This document shows positions 27,465 to 36,275 of a DNA stretch of 64,000 bases, in pieces (the first letter of the stretch is position 1; each line of letters opens with the position of its first letter). Under the pieces are notes generated by a model. That model ran no database searches. It was not told the DNA's origin and worked only from the letters and a program-made list of their open reading frames with translations. The stretch comes from Aureisphaera galaxeae (GTDB lineage: Bacteria > Bacteroidota > Bacteroidia > Flavobacteriales > Flavobacteriaceae): contig NZ_JAQQTF010000002.1 in the NCBI RefSeq assembly GCF_028561275.1, forward strand, positions 714,812 through 778,811, read 5' to 3'. Position numbers and translations under genes: made by a program.

Positions 27465-27495
27465 TTTGACCAACATTTATGAATGTGTACTTTTG
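27465..27495 (+). promoter_or_regulatory. Bacteroidota-type promoter for the secreted nuclease gene
   Basis: TTTG at 27465-27468, a 19-base spacer and TACTTTTG at 27488-27495 match the Bacteroidota -33/-7 consensus exactly in sequence and spacing. The predicted start point is about 10 bases before the ATG at 27513, and the promoter position argues against a longer coding region from 27483. Confidence 0.7.
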
Positions 27496-27512
27496 ATCTT
27501 GAAATTTACCCA

Positions 27513-28322
27513 ATGAATCGAAAATATACCTACATCCTTCTGGTACTCTTAGTAACGACGGGGCTTTATTTTGCTGAAAAATATGTGGATGGATCACCAA
27601 GCAGTGAACCTGAAACAGCCAAACAATCCAATACCAGCACTACAGAGTTTGGAAAGGAGTATTTGCCGTCTTCAACAACCGGTGCCATTGTGCATCATTC
27701 CCATTACTCCCTTTCGTATTCCGAAAAGCATGAACAAGCGGAATGGGTTGCCTACGAAGTGGCCAAATCGCATTTGTCCGACAATGACTTCGATCGCCCT
27801 TATTTTATAGAAGATAAAAAAGTAAGAAGCGGCTCGGCCGATTGGCGCAATTACAAAAGATCGGGGTATGATCGGGGACATTTATGCCCTGCGGGAGCCC
27901 GAAGGTTTTCCTATGATGCCTACAAAGAAACCTTTTTAACCAGTAACATAAGTCCACAAAACCACGAATTCAATTCAGGGATATGGAATCGACTGGAGCA
28001 GAAAGTACGCCGTTGGGCCAACGAGCATGACGGGGTTTATGTTATTACAGGGGGTATATTGAAAGATGGATTAAAGACAATTGGATCTGAAAAGGTGTCC
28101 ATCCCCAACGAGTTTTATAAAATTATAATCGATAACTCCGGAAGCAAGCCAAAGGCCATTGCTTTTTTAATTCCCAACAGAGATTCCAGCCAGTCCTATT
28201 TCGAGTACGTAACGACCATCGATATCCTTGAATCTAAAACGGGGATCGATTTTTTGGAGGGCTTGCCCGATGCCACAGAATCAACCTTGGAAAGCTCTCT
28301 GGAGATAGAGCATTGGCAATAG
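27513..28322 (+). CDS. DNA/RNA non-specific endonuclease (NUC1 family), membrane-anchored or secreted
   Basis: A 269-residue nuclease. MNRKYTYILLVLLVTTGLYFA is a signal anchor. The beta-beta-alpha-metal active site is intact: catalytic His123 in DRGHLCPAG, Mg-binding Asn154 in NISPQNHEFN and Glu162 in WNRLEQKVR. It hydrolyses DNA and RNA without sequence preference, outside the cytoplasm, probably for nutrient scavenging. The ATG at 27513 is preferred because a consensus promoter occupies the preceding bases. It is transcribed divergently from the kinase genes. Confidence 0.92.
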   Translation: MNRKYTYILLVLLVTTGLYFAEKYVDGSPSSEPETAKQSNTSTTEFGKEYLPSSTTGAIVHHSHYSLSYSEKHEQAEWVAYEVAKSHLSDNDFDRPYFIEDKKVRSGSADWRNYKRSGYDRGHLCPAGARRFSYDAYKETFLTSNISPQNHEFNSGIWNRLEQKVRRWANEHDGVYVITGGILKDGLKTIGSEKVSIPNEFYKIIIDNSGSKPKAIAFLIPNRDSSQSYFEYVTTIDILESKTGIDFLEGLPDATESTLESSLEIEHWQ

Positions 28323-28328
28323 AATGAG

Positions 28329-28994
28329 CTACATTTCGGGAGTTGCTTTCAAAGATTGACTCTCCAAATCCCAATAGAGCCGATGGGAATTTTTGGCATA
28401 CCACTCTTTTAAAATGGTTACATGGTGTAATGTTCCATAAGGGTATGTTTCATCAGATTCATCGCAGGAACATTGCAATGAGTGGTGTGTGTCCCTATAA
28501 TCCGTAATGGGATCTAGAACGCCAATGATATGCAAGGACTTATCCCAAATAACCACGTCGTCCAATAACATTTCTTCCAATTCATTTACAAGGGTGAGAA
28601 AGTACTTGTCAGGGTCTCTTTTAATGGGTTCTGGGTTGCTTGTGGTTTTTAGGGTTTCATTTTCTTCATCTAAAATGAGTAACTCTTTGTTCAATTCCAA
28701 CCATTGCTTCCAATCCTCCAGATTGTACGAAACAGGTTGTCTCATGAACCCCGTAAAACAGGACCCATCGTCGTTAGACCGAATTCCTGTCACTTTTTCC
28801 AATGCTTTTATCTTTTCCTGAAAACCTTCAAAATCGTAATCATCTTCATCCCTTCCTTCTAAATAGTCTTCGACCGTGTCTAGATAACTTCTATACACCG
28901 TAAAGGCTCTATGCGTATTTTGCTTTTGGGCAATGGACAAATAAGGAAATAACAAGGTGACAACCAGAAGGAGGAATTTGGGGTAAGCTTGCAT
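28329..28994 (-). CDS. Secreted protein of unknown function with LKTTSNP motif
   Basis: A 221-residue exported protein (signal MQAYPKFLLLVVTLLFPYLSIAQ). The N-terminal part is helical and acidic (YLEGRDEDDYDFEGFQEKI). LKTTSNPEP lies at 115-123, and a Cys-containing segment (HSLQCSCDESDETYPYGTLHH) follows. No family is recognised. The repeated LKTTSNP motif also appears in the lipoprotein at 21956-22744, and the two flank the kinase-regulator locus. It converges on the nuclease gene with a 6-base gap and no visible terminator. Confidence 0.65.
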   Translation of the reverse strand: MQAYPKFLLLVVTLLFPYLSIAQKQNTHRAFTVYRSYLDTVEDYLEGRDEDDYDFEGFQEKIKALEKVTGIRSNDDGSCFTGFMRQPVSYNLEDWKQWLELNKELLILDEENETLKTTSNPEPIKRDPDKYFLTLVNELEEMLLDDVVIWDKSLHIIGVLDPITDYRDTHHSLQCSCDESDETYPYGTLHHVTILKEWYAKNSHRLYWDLESQSLKATPEM

Positions 28995-29038
28995 GAGGTG
29001 GTTTTTATTTTATAACTCTTCTGCAAGCCACTTTATTT

Positions 29039-29059
29039 TACTATACCCTAGGTATAGTA
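29039..29059. repeat. Perfect inverted repeat centred on the rodA stop codon
   Basis: TACTATACC (29039-29047) and GGTATAGTA (29051-29059) are exact reverse complements separated by three bases, which are the rodA stop codon (TAG on the - strand). No T tract follows on the - strand, so it is not a standard terminator; it could still stabilise the mRNA end. Confidence 0.6.
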
Positions 29060-30307
29060 GTAATTGGAGCCATCCAATCGCACAAAAATGAACAGCAAAA
29101 TGGTGAAGCCCCATAAACCGGATCCTCCATAACTAAAGAAAGGCAATGGAATTCCTACTGTAGGCAGTAATCCCGTAACCATACCAATATTAACCGCAAA
29201 GTGTATGAAGATTATAGAAGCTACACTATAGCCATACACACGACTGAATTGCGATTTCTGCCGTTCGGCAAGGATAATAAGACGTACAATAAGGAAGACA
29301 AACAAAAGAACGACGACCATGGCACCCACAAACCCCCATTCTTCTCCTACGGTGGTGAATATATAATCCGTTTGTTGCTCTGGAACAAAGTTCCCCTTTG
29401 TCTGTGTTCCCTGTGTCCAACCTTTTCCGGTCCAGCCTCCGCTACCAATGGCAATTTCACTCTGATTGGTATTATAACCAATCCCTTTGGTATCCGCTTC
29501 TTTCCCTAATACGATATTGAAACGGTCTCTATGGCGCTGTTCAAACACATTGTTGAAGACATAATTCACCGATAACGTAAACCCAATACAAGTAGCGACA
29601 ACAATAGCGTAGGGGATCCACCGCGTTTTCTTCTTACGCCGTTTGTAAAAATAAATGAGTAGCGCAGTGAGAACAATGGCGATGGCCATTCCTGGGACAC
29701 CCAATAATAATGTACCTACAAAAAGAGCCGCCGCGAAAAATCCAAATAGTAGGAAAACGAAATGCAATCCTTCGCGGTACATCGGGAAAATAAAAGCTGC
29801 ATACACCAAAGCACTTCCCGGGTCAGGTTGAGGTATGATGATCAAAGCGGGGATTGCTATGATTAGGAAGGCACGTATTTGGTGCCCAAATTCCTTCATA
29901 TTGGTTTGTATGTCGCTTATGTATTTACCCAAGGCGAGAGCCGTTGCTGCTTTAGCAAATTCACTGGGTTGAAGGCTCATGCTGCCAAAAGCATACCAAG
30001 AAGTAGCGCCATTAATGTTCTTTCCCAACACAAAAAGGCCCAAAAGCGACAATATAGAGGCCAAGTAAATGATACTGGAAAAGCGCTCATAGAACTTGGA
30101 GTCAATGGCCAGCACGAAAGTGATGATGATAATACTAAGTCCGATCCATAGCAGTTGTTTGGCATATACTTGCGTAAAATCGAAAAAGCCCACAGCCGAA
30201 TCGTCCAAAGAAGCGGAGTAGATATTAATCCATCCAAATCCTACCAATAATACATAGAGTAAAATGGTGAACCAATCGAATTTTACGTAGCGGGTAGTGG
30301 TATTCAT
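29048..30307 (-). CDS. rodA: Rod shape-determining protein RodA (SEDS glycosyltransferase)
   Basis: A 419-residue SEDS protein with about ten membrane helices, the peptidoglycan polymerase of the elongation machinery. Signatures: GATSWYAFGSMSLQPSEFAK, QPDPGSALVYAAFIFPM and the C-terminal PLPFFSYGGSGLWGFTILL. The catalytic Asp region lies in the QPDPGS loop. It is the last gene of the mreB-mreC-mreD-pbp2-rodA cluster, starting right after the pbp2 stop, and works as a pair with PBP2. Confidence 0.96.
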   Translation of the reverse strand: MNTTTRYVKFDWFTILLYVLLVGFGWINIYSASLDDSAVGFFDFTQVYAKQLLWIGLSIIIITFVLAIDSKFYERFSSIIYLASILSLLGLFVLGKNINGATSWYAFGSMSLQPSEFAKAATALALGKYISDIQTNMKEFGHQIRAFLIIAIPALIIIPQPDPGSALVYAAFIFPMYREGLHFVFLLFGFFAAALFVGTLLLGVPGMAIAIVLTALLIYFYKRRKKKTRWIPYAIVVATCIGFTLSVNYVFNNVFEQRHRDRFNIVLGKEADTKGIGYNTNQSEIAIGSGGWTGKGWTQGTQTKGNFVPEQQTDYIFTTVGEEWGFVGAMVVVLLFVFLIVRLIILAERQKSQFSRVYGYSVASIIFIHFAVNIGMVTGLLPTVGIPLPFFSYGGSGLWGFTILLFIFVRLDGSNYYYT

Positions 30308-32182
30308 TTATTGGTTAATGGTGAAAGGTTCTCCGCTATGAGGTTTCGCGTATTCTTCTTCCAAGCTTCCATTAAGGACCTTGGTTTCCATATCGGTGCG
30401 GGAAATCTCTCCTTTCAAATATTTTTCGATCATTAAACTGGCAATGGGTGCCGCCCATCGACTTCCCCAATACCCATTTTCAACAAAAACGGTAATGGCA
30501 ATTTTCGGGTCGTCTTTGGGAGCAAAGGCGATAAAGACCGAATGGTCCGTAAGCTGGACCCGCTCTCCATCGATTTTGGTATAATTTTCGGCTGTTCCCG
30601 TTTTTCCGCATATTTCTATACCCGGAACCCGAGCGCGGTAAGCCGTTCCATGGGGATCTTCATATACCCCAAAAAGACCGTCTATCACGGGGCCAAAATG
30701 TTCCTTATTAATGGTGGTTTCATGTTTAACACGATACTCTCTTGGAATCGTATCCAGCCCTCCAACCTTCTTTATGATATGTGGGCGATAATAATGACCT
30801 CGATTGGCAATAGCTGCGGTAAAATTGGCCATTTGTATGGGGGTCATTAAGACTTCACCCTGCCCAATGGAGTTGGAAATGGTGGCAGGCGTATACCATT
30901 TGTATTTGGGATACTGATAATATCGATTGTAATAATCCGAAGTTGGGATCAATCCCTTTTTCCCAACGGGAAGATCGTATCCCAGATAATTACCCAAGCC
31001 AAAGCTGGCCAGATGGTTTCTCCAATTATCGATCCCTTCCTGCGGGGTCGGATATTTGTCGATCGTTCTGCGATATACTGTAGCAAAATAACTATTACAG
31101 GAATTGGCAATACCGTCTATCATAGCCAACGGGCTCCTATGGCCATGGCATCCTAGCGGTTTCTTTCCACCGTAATTATAGCCGCCATAACAGGAAATTC
31201 TTTCTTTTAAATCGATAACACCTTCTTGCAATCCGATCAATGAGGTAAGTGCCTTAAAAGGTGATCCAGGAGGATATTCCCCTTGCAATACGCGATCGAA
31301 TAGGGGCTTGGCGATGGTGTCGTAATACAATTTGGTGAAGTTTTTGGAGCGTTCCCGTCCTACCAATAATGCAGGGTCAAAGTTGGGTGCCGCCACCAAA
31401 GCCAATATTTCACCGGAGGAAGGTTCTAACGCTACAATACCGCCTCTTTTGTTCACCATCAATTCCTCGCCATACTGCTGCAATACCGCATCGATGGTTA
31501 ACGTGACGTCCTTACCACGAACTGGCAGTGTGTCGAACTTCTTATCCTTGTAAGGGCCGATATCACGGTTGAATTTATCTTTCTGAATGTACTTTACTCC
31601 CTTGTGACCTCGCAAAAAAGTTTCGTATTGCTGTTCTACACCTCCAACACCGATCAATTCGCCCATTTGGTAGTAAGGGTTTCTCTTTATAATACGCTCG
31701 TTTACTTCCGAAATATTCCCTAGTACATTGGCCGAGTGATTTACCTGATAATCACGTAGTGAGCGTTTCTGAATATAAAAGCCATCGTATTTGTACATTT
31801 TTTCCGAGAGGGAAGCGTACTCTGTTTTGGTGAGCTGTGGAATAACTACAGAAGGCAATCGGGGGGAATAGACCTTGGCCTTTTCCATAATGGAGATAAA
31901 GTCTTCCTTTTCAATTTTTAGTAGTTGGCAAAATTCCAACGTATCCAAGGGCTTCACATCCTTGGGAATGACCATTACGTCATAAGATGGCTGATTGGAA
32001 ACCAATAAAATTCCATTGCGATCGAAAATATACCCCCGTTGTGGGTAGTCGTAAATAATCTTTACGGCGTTGTTTTCGGACAATCGCTGAAAGGAATCAT
32101 CGTAAATCTGAAGATAGAAAAGCCGCCCCGCGAAGATCGCACCGGTAATAAGGACAACGAATAGGAGTAAAAATTTTCTCAC
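30308..32182 (-). CDS. mrdA: Penicillin-binding protein 2 (elongation transpeptidase)
   Basis: A 624-residue class B PBP. It has an N-terminal membrane helix (LLLFVVLITGAIFAGRLFYL), a dimerisation domain (about 50-220), and a transpeptidase domain with the active-site SxxK in PPGSPFKALT, SxN in NSCNSYF and KTG in CGKTGTAEN. It crosslinks peptidoglycan with RodA during elongation. The start codon is GTG and overlaps the mreD stop (GTGA), so translation is coupled. Confidence 0.95.
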   Translation of the reverse strand: MRKFLLLFVVLITGAIFAGRLFYLQIYDDSFQRLSENNAVKIIYDYPQRGYIFDRNGILLVSNQPSYDVMVIPKDVKPLDTLEFCQLLKIEKEDFISIMEKAKVYSPRLPSVVIPQLTKTEYASLSEKMYKYDGFYIQKRSLRDYQVNHSANVLGNISEVNERIIKRNPYYQMGELIGVGGVEQQYETFLRGHKGVKYIQKDKFNRDIGPYKDKKFDTLPVRGKDVTLTIDAVLQQYGEELMVNKRGGIVALEPSSGEILALVAAPNFDPALLVGRERSKNFTKLYYDTIAKPLFDRVLQGEYPPGSPFKALTSLIGLQEGVIDLKERISCYGGYNYGGKKPLGCHGHRSPLAMIDGIANSCNSYFATVYRRTIDKYPTPQEGIDNWRNHLASFGLGNYLGYDLPVGKKGLIPTSDYYNRYYQYPKYKWYTPATISNSIGQGEVLMTPIQMANFTAAIANRGHYYRPHIIKKVGGLDTIPREYRVKHETTINKEHFGPVIDGLFGVYEDPHGTAYRARVPGIEICGKTGTAENYTKIDGERVQLTDHSVFIAFAPKDDPKIAITVFVENGYWGSRWAAPIASLMIEKYLKGEISRTDMETKVLNGSLEEEYAKPHSGEPFTINQ

Positions 32183-32688
32183 GAGCTTTTTCTACTGAAC
32201 AATAAAATGGAAAACACCATTAATATAGCACTGAATATACCTGAAAATAACGTCGATTTTAAAACCAAAAGTATTTGATTAACGTTAAAAATTTCCATGG
32301 AAAACAGCATTAAATGATGCAAAAGCACCATCGCAAAAATATAGATGAGTTGCTGTGTAAATGGAGCCGTGCTAATCTTCAGGGTGTTCAATTGGTAACT
32401 TACGCCAAAAGAATACTTTAGGGCTACAGGTCGTATCCAAGCTATGAAAATACAGGCCGCGGCGTGCACTCCGCCGGAATCTCCAAACATATCGATGGTC
32501 AATCCCAAAAAGAAGCTTATAAGAATGAGCAAACTCTTGTTTCCGGTTAATGGGAATACCAATATGAAAAGCGGATACAAATAGGGGTTAATATATCCTG
32601 CCAAATTGATGTGGTTCAGAATAAGTACCTGAACCAGCACCAAGGTGATGAACCTAACTATATTAACAACAATGGCATTATTCTGCAT
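32179..32688 (-). CDS. mreD: Rod shape-determining protein MreD
   Basis: A 169-residue integral membrane protein with five or six predicted helices, weak in sequence motifs, as usual for MreD (VQVLILNHINLAGYINPYLY and FFLGLTIDMFGDSGGVHAAA are recognisable). It overlaps mreC by 11 bases and pbp2 by 4. The position in the mre cluster makes the assignment secure. It helps hold the MreBCD-PBP2-RodA complex in the inner membrane. Confidence 0.9.
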   Translation of the reverse strand: MQNNAIVVNIVRFITLVLVQVLILNHINLAGYINPYLYPLFILVFPLTGNKSLLILISFFLGLTIDMFGDSGGVHAAACIFIAWIRPVALKYSFGVSYQLNTLKISTAPFTQQLIYIFAMVLLHHLMLFSMEIFNVNQILLVLKSTLFSGIFSAILMVFSILLFSRKSS

Positions 32689-33493
32689 CTTCTACTTCCT
32701 TTTCCAATTGCTTAATTTCGACCGCATCCCGATGCGAAATGACATAAACGTGTTTTACACGCGTCATGTCGGAGAATAATTGCACATTGATGTCGTAATA
32801 ATCCTGATCCGGTTTCCTTTCGAAATCGGCTACCGTACCGATAAGAATACCTTCGGGAAAAATGGTGGATTTTCCATCGGTCACAATAGTATCGCCTACC
32901 GCAACGTCCGCCAATCTCGGGATTTCAATAAGCTGAACGATATTCGCTTTTTCGGCATCCCATTTTAGGGTGCCAAATTGATCCGATTTTTTAAACTTGG
33001 CTACTACTTGGCTATTCGTATTCAATACCGATTGCACAGAAGCATATTTATTGGAGACCGCATTAATGATCCCAACCACACCTTGCGAAGAGATCACGCC
33101 CATATCCACCTTTAGGCTATCCCGAATCCCCTTGTTAAGGGTTAAATAGTTCTTGGTACGTGCATAGTTGTTGTTGATTACCTTAGCACTAATGAAGTTG
33201 TAATTCGTGTCTATGGGGCTTTCTAGCGGTGTTTCTACTTCTCTATTAGCAAGAATAGCTCTTAGCCTTTCGTTCTCTTCGGTAAGGATTTTATTCTGTT
33301 CTTCCAGATCAAAGTAGTTGGTGACGCTACTTTTCATAGAATAAACACCTCCCGAAAGGAAGTTTGCGGAGGTCACAAATTTGTTTTTGTGATAGGAATG
33401 GGAATTGATCGTTAGTGTAAAGGAAATAACGAAGAGGAGCAGGAACAACAGGAAGTTTTTATTCCGAAGAAAAAAGAATATGATCTGTTGCAT
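32678..33493 (-). CDS. mreC: Rod shape-determining protein MreC
   Basis: The 271-residue protein has an N-terminal membrane helix (FLLFLLLFVISFTLTINS), a coiled coil (about 60-90, NKILTEENERLRAILAN) and a periplasmic beta-rich MreC domain (KVINNNYARTKNYLTLNKG, VVGIINAVSNKYASVQSVLN, VGDTIVTDGKSTIFPEGILI). It links the cytoplasmic MreB filament with PBP2 in the periplasm. It lies 13 bases after mreB. Confidence 0.95.
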   Translation of the reverse strand: MQQIIFFFLRNKNFLLFLLLFVISFTLTINSHSYHKNKFVTSANFLSGGVYSMKSSVTNYFDLEEQNKILTEENERLRAILANREVETPLESPIDTNYNFISAKVINNNYARTKNYLTLNKGIRDSLKVDMGVISSQGVVGIINAVSNKYASVQSVLNTNSQVVAKFKKSDQFGTLKWDAEKANIVQLIEIPRLADVAVGDTIVTDGKSTIFPEGILIGTVADFERKPDQDYYDINVQLFSDMTRVKHVYVISHRDAVEIKQLEKEVEDAE

Positions 33494-33506
33494 GAGCCTC
33501 TATTTG

Positions 33507-34535
33507 TTATTTAATCAAAACACTTTTGTACTTGTTGAGGTTCTTTAAACAAATTCCTGTTCCCCGTACTACCGCGCGCAATGGATCTTCGGCGATGTAT
33601 ACAGGTAAATCGGTCTTTTGCGACAAACGCTTATCCAAGCCTCTCAACATAGATCCTCCCCCTGCTAGATAAATTCCGGTATTGTAAATATCGGCAGCCA
33701 ATTCTGGTGGCGTCTGTGATAGGGTTTCCATCACAGAATCCTCGATACGAAGGATCGATTTGTCCAGCGCTTTGGCAATCTCTCGATACGATGTCTGGAT
33801 CTGCTTTGGTTTCCCCGTAAGAAGATCACGGCCCTGCACGGCCATTTCGTCCGGTGGTAATTCTAAATCTTCGGTAGCAGCTCCTATTTGGATTTTAATC
33901 TTTTCTGCGGTGCGTTCCCCAATGTATAGGTTGTGTTGGGTACGCATATAGTAGATAATATCATTGGTGAATACATCTCCTGCAATCTTTACGGACTTGT
34001 CGCAAACGATTCCTCCCAAAGCAATTACAGCGATTTCGGTAGTACCTCCACCGATATCTACAACCATATTTCCTTTAGGTTGCATGATATCCACACCAAT
34101 ACCAATGGCAGCCGCCATAGGCTCATGGATAAGATAGACTTCCTTTCCATTTACACGCTCGGCACTTTCCTTTACGGCTCGCATCTCCACTTCGGTAATA
34201 CCACTGGGGATACAAATAACCATTCGCAGGGAAGGTGTCAATAGTTTTTTCTTTAATGCGGGAATGTCCTTAATGAACATATTGATCATTTTCTCGCTCG
34301 CATCGAAGTCGGCAATAACCCCATCCTTAAGCGGACGGATGGTTTTGATGTTTTCATGTGTTTTTCCCTGCATGCGGGCGGCTTCGCGTCCTACAGCAAT
34401 GATTTTACCTGTAGTACGGTCTCTAGCTACAATGGAAGGGGCATCAACAACTACTTTGTCATTGTGAATGATCAATGTATTTGCGGTTCCAAGGTCAATA
34501 GCTATTTCTTCAGTTAGGAAATCAAAAAATCCCAT
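33507..34535 (-). CDS. mreB: Rod shape-determining protein MreB (bacterial actin)
   Basis: A 342-residue actin homologue. Nucleotide-binding motifs: phosphate 1 (AIDLGTANTLI), phosphate 2 (MVVDIGGGTTEIAVIALGG) and adenosine (IYLAGGGSMLRGLDKRL). It forms membrane-bound filaments that steer the elongation machinery. It is the first gene of the cell-shape cluster, 65 bases downstream of purH, with its own TACATTTG element in the gap. Confidence 0.97.
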   Translation of the reverse strand: MGFFDFLTEEIAIDLGTANTLIIHNDKVVVDAPSIVARDRTTGKIIAVGREAARMQGKTHENIKTIRPLKDGVIADFDASEKMINMFIKDIPALKKKLLTPSLRMVICIPSGITEVEMRAVKESAERVNGKEVYLIHEPMAAAIGIGVDIMQPKGNMVVDIGGGTTEIAVIALGGIVCDKSVKIAGDVFTNDIIYYMRTQHNLYIGERTAEKIKIQIGAATEDLELPPDEMAVQGRDLLTGKPKQIQTSYREIAKALDKSILRIEDSVMETLSQTPPELAADIYNTGIYLAGGGSMLRGLDKRLSQKTDLPVYIAEDPLRAVVRGTGICLKNLNKYKSVLIK

Positions 34536-34584
34536 AAGTGGTAGATAAGATGTAATTTATAGAGTTCATGGTTCGCTAATCCTA

Positions 34585-34592
34585 CAAATGTA
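34585..34592 (-). promoter_or_regulatory. -7 promoter element for the mreB cluster
   Basis: On the - strand this reads TACATTTG, an exact TAnnTTTG match in the short purH-mreB gap, about 50 bases before the mreB ATG. The -33 region falls inside the end of purH and has no exact TTTG, so strength is uncertain. Confidence 0.4.
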
Positions 34593-34599
34593 ACAAAAT

Positions 34600-36132
34600 T
34601 TAGTGCTTAAAATGCCGAACCCCAGTAAATACCATGGAGAGGCCATTTTCATTGCAATAATTAATGCTCAATTCGTCTTTTATGGACCCTCCCGGTTGAA
34701 TCACCGCAGTGACTCCGGCTTTGTCTGCGATCTCCACGCAATCGGGGAATGGGAAGAAGGCATCGCTGGCCATTACCGCTCCTTGTAAATCGAATTCGAA
34801 AGACTTCGCTTTTTCAATGGCTTGGCGCAAAGCATCTACGCGAGAGGTCTGTCCGGTTCCACTCGCACAAAGTTGCTTTCCTTTGGCCAATACAATGGTA
34901 TTCGATTTGGTATGCTTGCAGATTTTTGAGGCAAATAACAAGTCTTCCAATTCGCTTTCCGAAGGTTGGTTGTTGGTCACGGGATTAATCATATCCTCGG
35001 CATCGGTCACGTTGTCACGATCTTGCACCAAAGCACCGTTCAAACAACTACGGGTAATGGTTTGGGGGAGGTTGTATAATTTTTGAATAAGTAGGATTCT
35101 ATTTTTCTTCCCTTTCAGGATTTCCAAAGCCTCTTCGGTAAAGGAAGGGGCAATGACCACTTCACAAAAGAGCTTGTGGATTTCTTCGGCCGTGGCAGCA
35201 TCGATTTCTGTGTTCGAAATCAAAATACCTCCAAAGGCTGAAACGGGATCACCCGCTAAGGCATCTTTGTAAGCTTCCAATACAGTTCCTCGTTGGGCTA
35301 AACCACAGGCGTTATTGTGCTTTAAAATGGCAAAGGTTGGAGCTTCACCCGTAAACTCATTCATTAGGTTTACGGCAGCGTCCACATCAAGCAGGTTGTT
35401 GTAGCTCAATTCCTTTCCATGTAGCTTATCGAACATGGCATCGAAATCACCGAAGAAAAATCCTTTTTGGTGTGGATTCTCTCCATACCGAAGTACTTTT
35501 CCTTGCGTCTCGCTTATCTTTAAACTAGCAATTTCATGATCGGCATTAAAATAGTTGAAAATGGCTGTGTCATAATGGGAAGACACGTTGAAGGATTTAG
35601 CCGCGAAACGCTTTCGCTGTGCTAGGGTAGTGGTCCCATTCCCTTCAGAAATGATCTCAAGTACTTCCGCATAATCTTGCATGGAGGAAACACAAAGGGT
35701 ATCCTTGAAGTTCTTGGCAGCAGCACGGATCAATGAAATTCCGCCGATATCGATTTTTTCAATGATATCTTGTTCAGAAGCACCCGAAGCAACGGTTTTT
35801 TCGAAAGGGTATAAATCTACAATTACCAAATCCAATTGTGGAATGTTGTATTCTTCCATTTGGGCAACATCGCTTTCGTTATCCTGTCGGTTCAAAATTC
35901 CACCAAAAACTTTTGGGTGAAGGGTTTTTACACGACCTCCTAAAATAGAAGGATAATCTGTCACACTTTCAACGGGAACCACATTGATTCCTAGGTCGTT
36001 GATGAACTTTTCCGTTCCTCCCGTAGAGTAAATAGTAACGCCCAATGCATCCAGTTTTTGGACGATAGGGGCCAATCCGTCTTTGTGAAATACCGAGATA
36101 AGTGCCGAAGCGATTTTCTTAGAGTCTGCCAT
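34600..36132 (-). CDS. purH: Bifunctional AICAR formyltransferase / IMP cyclohydrolase
   Basis: The 510-residue enzyme does the last two steps of IMP synthesis. The N-terminal MGS-like cyclohydrolase domain (1-190) shows YSTGGTEKFI, GGRVKTLHPKVFGGIL and DIGGISLIRAAAKN. The formyltransferase domain shows RYGENPHQKGFF, AILKHNNACG (the catalytic Lys-His pair), MASDAFFPFPD and AVIQPGGSIKD. The start at MADSKKIASALIS is chosen; a longer frame from 36171 would run through the -7 promoter element at 36161-36168. It precedes the mre cluster, a common flavobacterial order. Confidence 0.96.
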   Translation of the reverse strand: MADSKKIASALISVFHKDGLAPIVQKLDALGVTIYSTGGTEKFINDLGINVVPVESVTDYPSILGGRVKTLHPKVFGGILNRQDNESDVAQMEEYNIPQLDLVIVDLYPFEKTVASGASEQDIIEKIDIGGISLIRAAAKNFKDTLCVSSMQDYAEVLEIISEGNGTTTLAQRKRFAAKSFNVSSHYDTAIFNYFNADHEIASLKISETQGKVLRYGENPHQKGFFFGDFDAMFDKLHGKELSYNNLLDVDAAVNLMNEFTGEAPTFAILKHNNACGLAQRGTVLEAYKDALAGDPVSAFGGILISNTEIDAATAEEIHKLFCEVVIAPSFTEEALEILKGKKNRILLIQKLYNLPQTITRSCLNGALVQDRDNVTDAEDMINPVTNNQPSESELEDLLFASKICKHTKSNTIVLAKGKQLCASGTGQTSRVDALRQAIEKAKSFEFDLQGAVMASDAFFPFPDCVEIADKAGVTAVIQPGGSIKDELSINYCNENGLSMVFTGVRHFKH

Positions 36133-36160
36133 TGAAAGTTTGTTGCTAGATTTAAAGTTG

Positions 36161-36168
36161 CAAAAGTA
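36161..36168 (-). promoter_or_regulatory. -7 promoter element for purH
   Basis: On the - strand this reads TACTTTTG, an exact TAnnTTTG match about 29 bases before the purH ATG at 36132. No clear -33 TTTG at 19-21 bases. Confidence 0.45.
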
Positions 36169-36275
36169 CATAATTGAGACCTAATTTTGTAACTTATGAG
36201 CTAGCAAAACGTCTTATTTTCAATTTAAAAAGAGGATTTGTGGGAATCAGTTCGTAAAATCCAAATCTTGGACGC

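Noticed and set aside
35681-36171. Longer purH start at 36171
   Set aside because: It would include a -7 promoter element and adds residues not seen in the family; MADSKK at 36132 is better.
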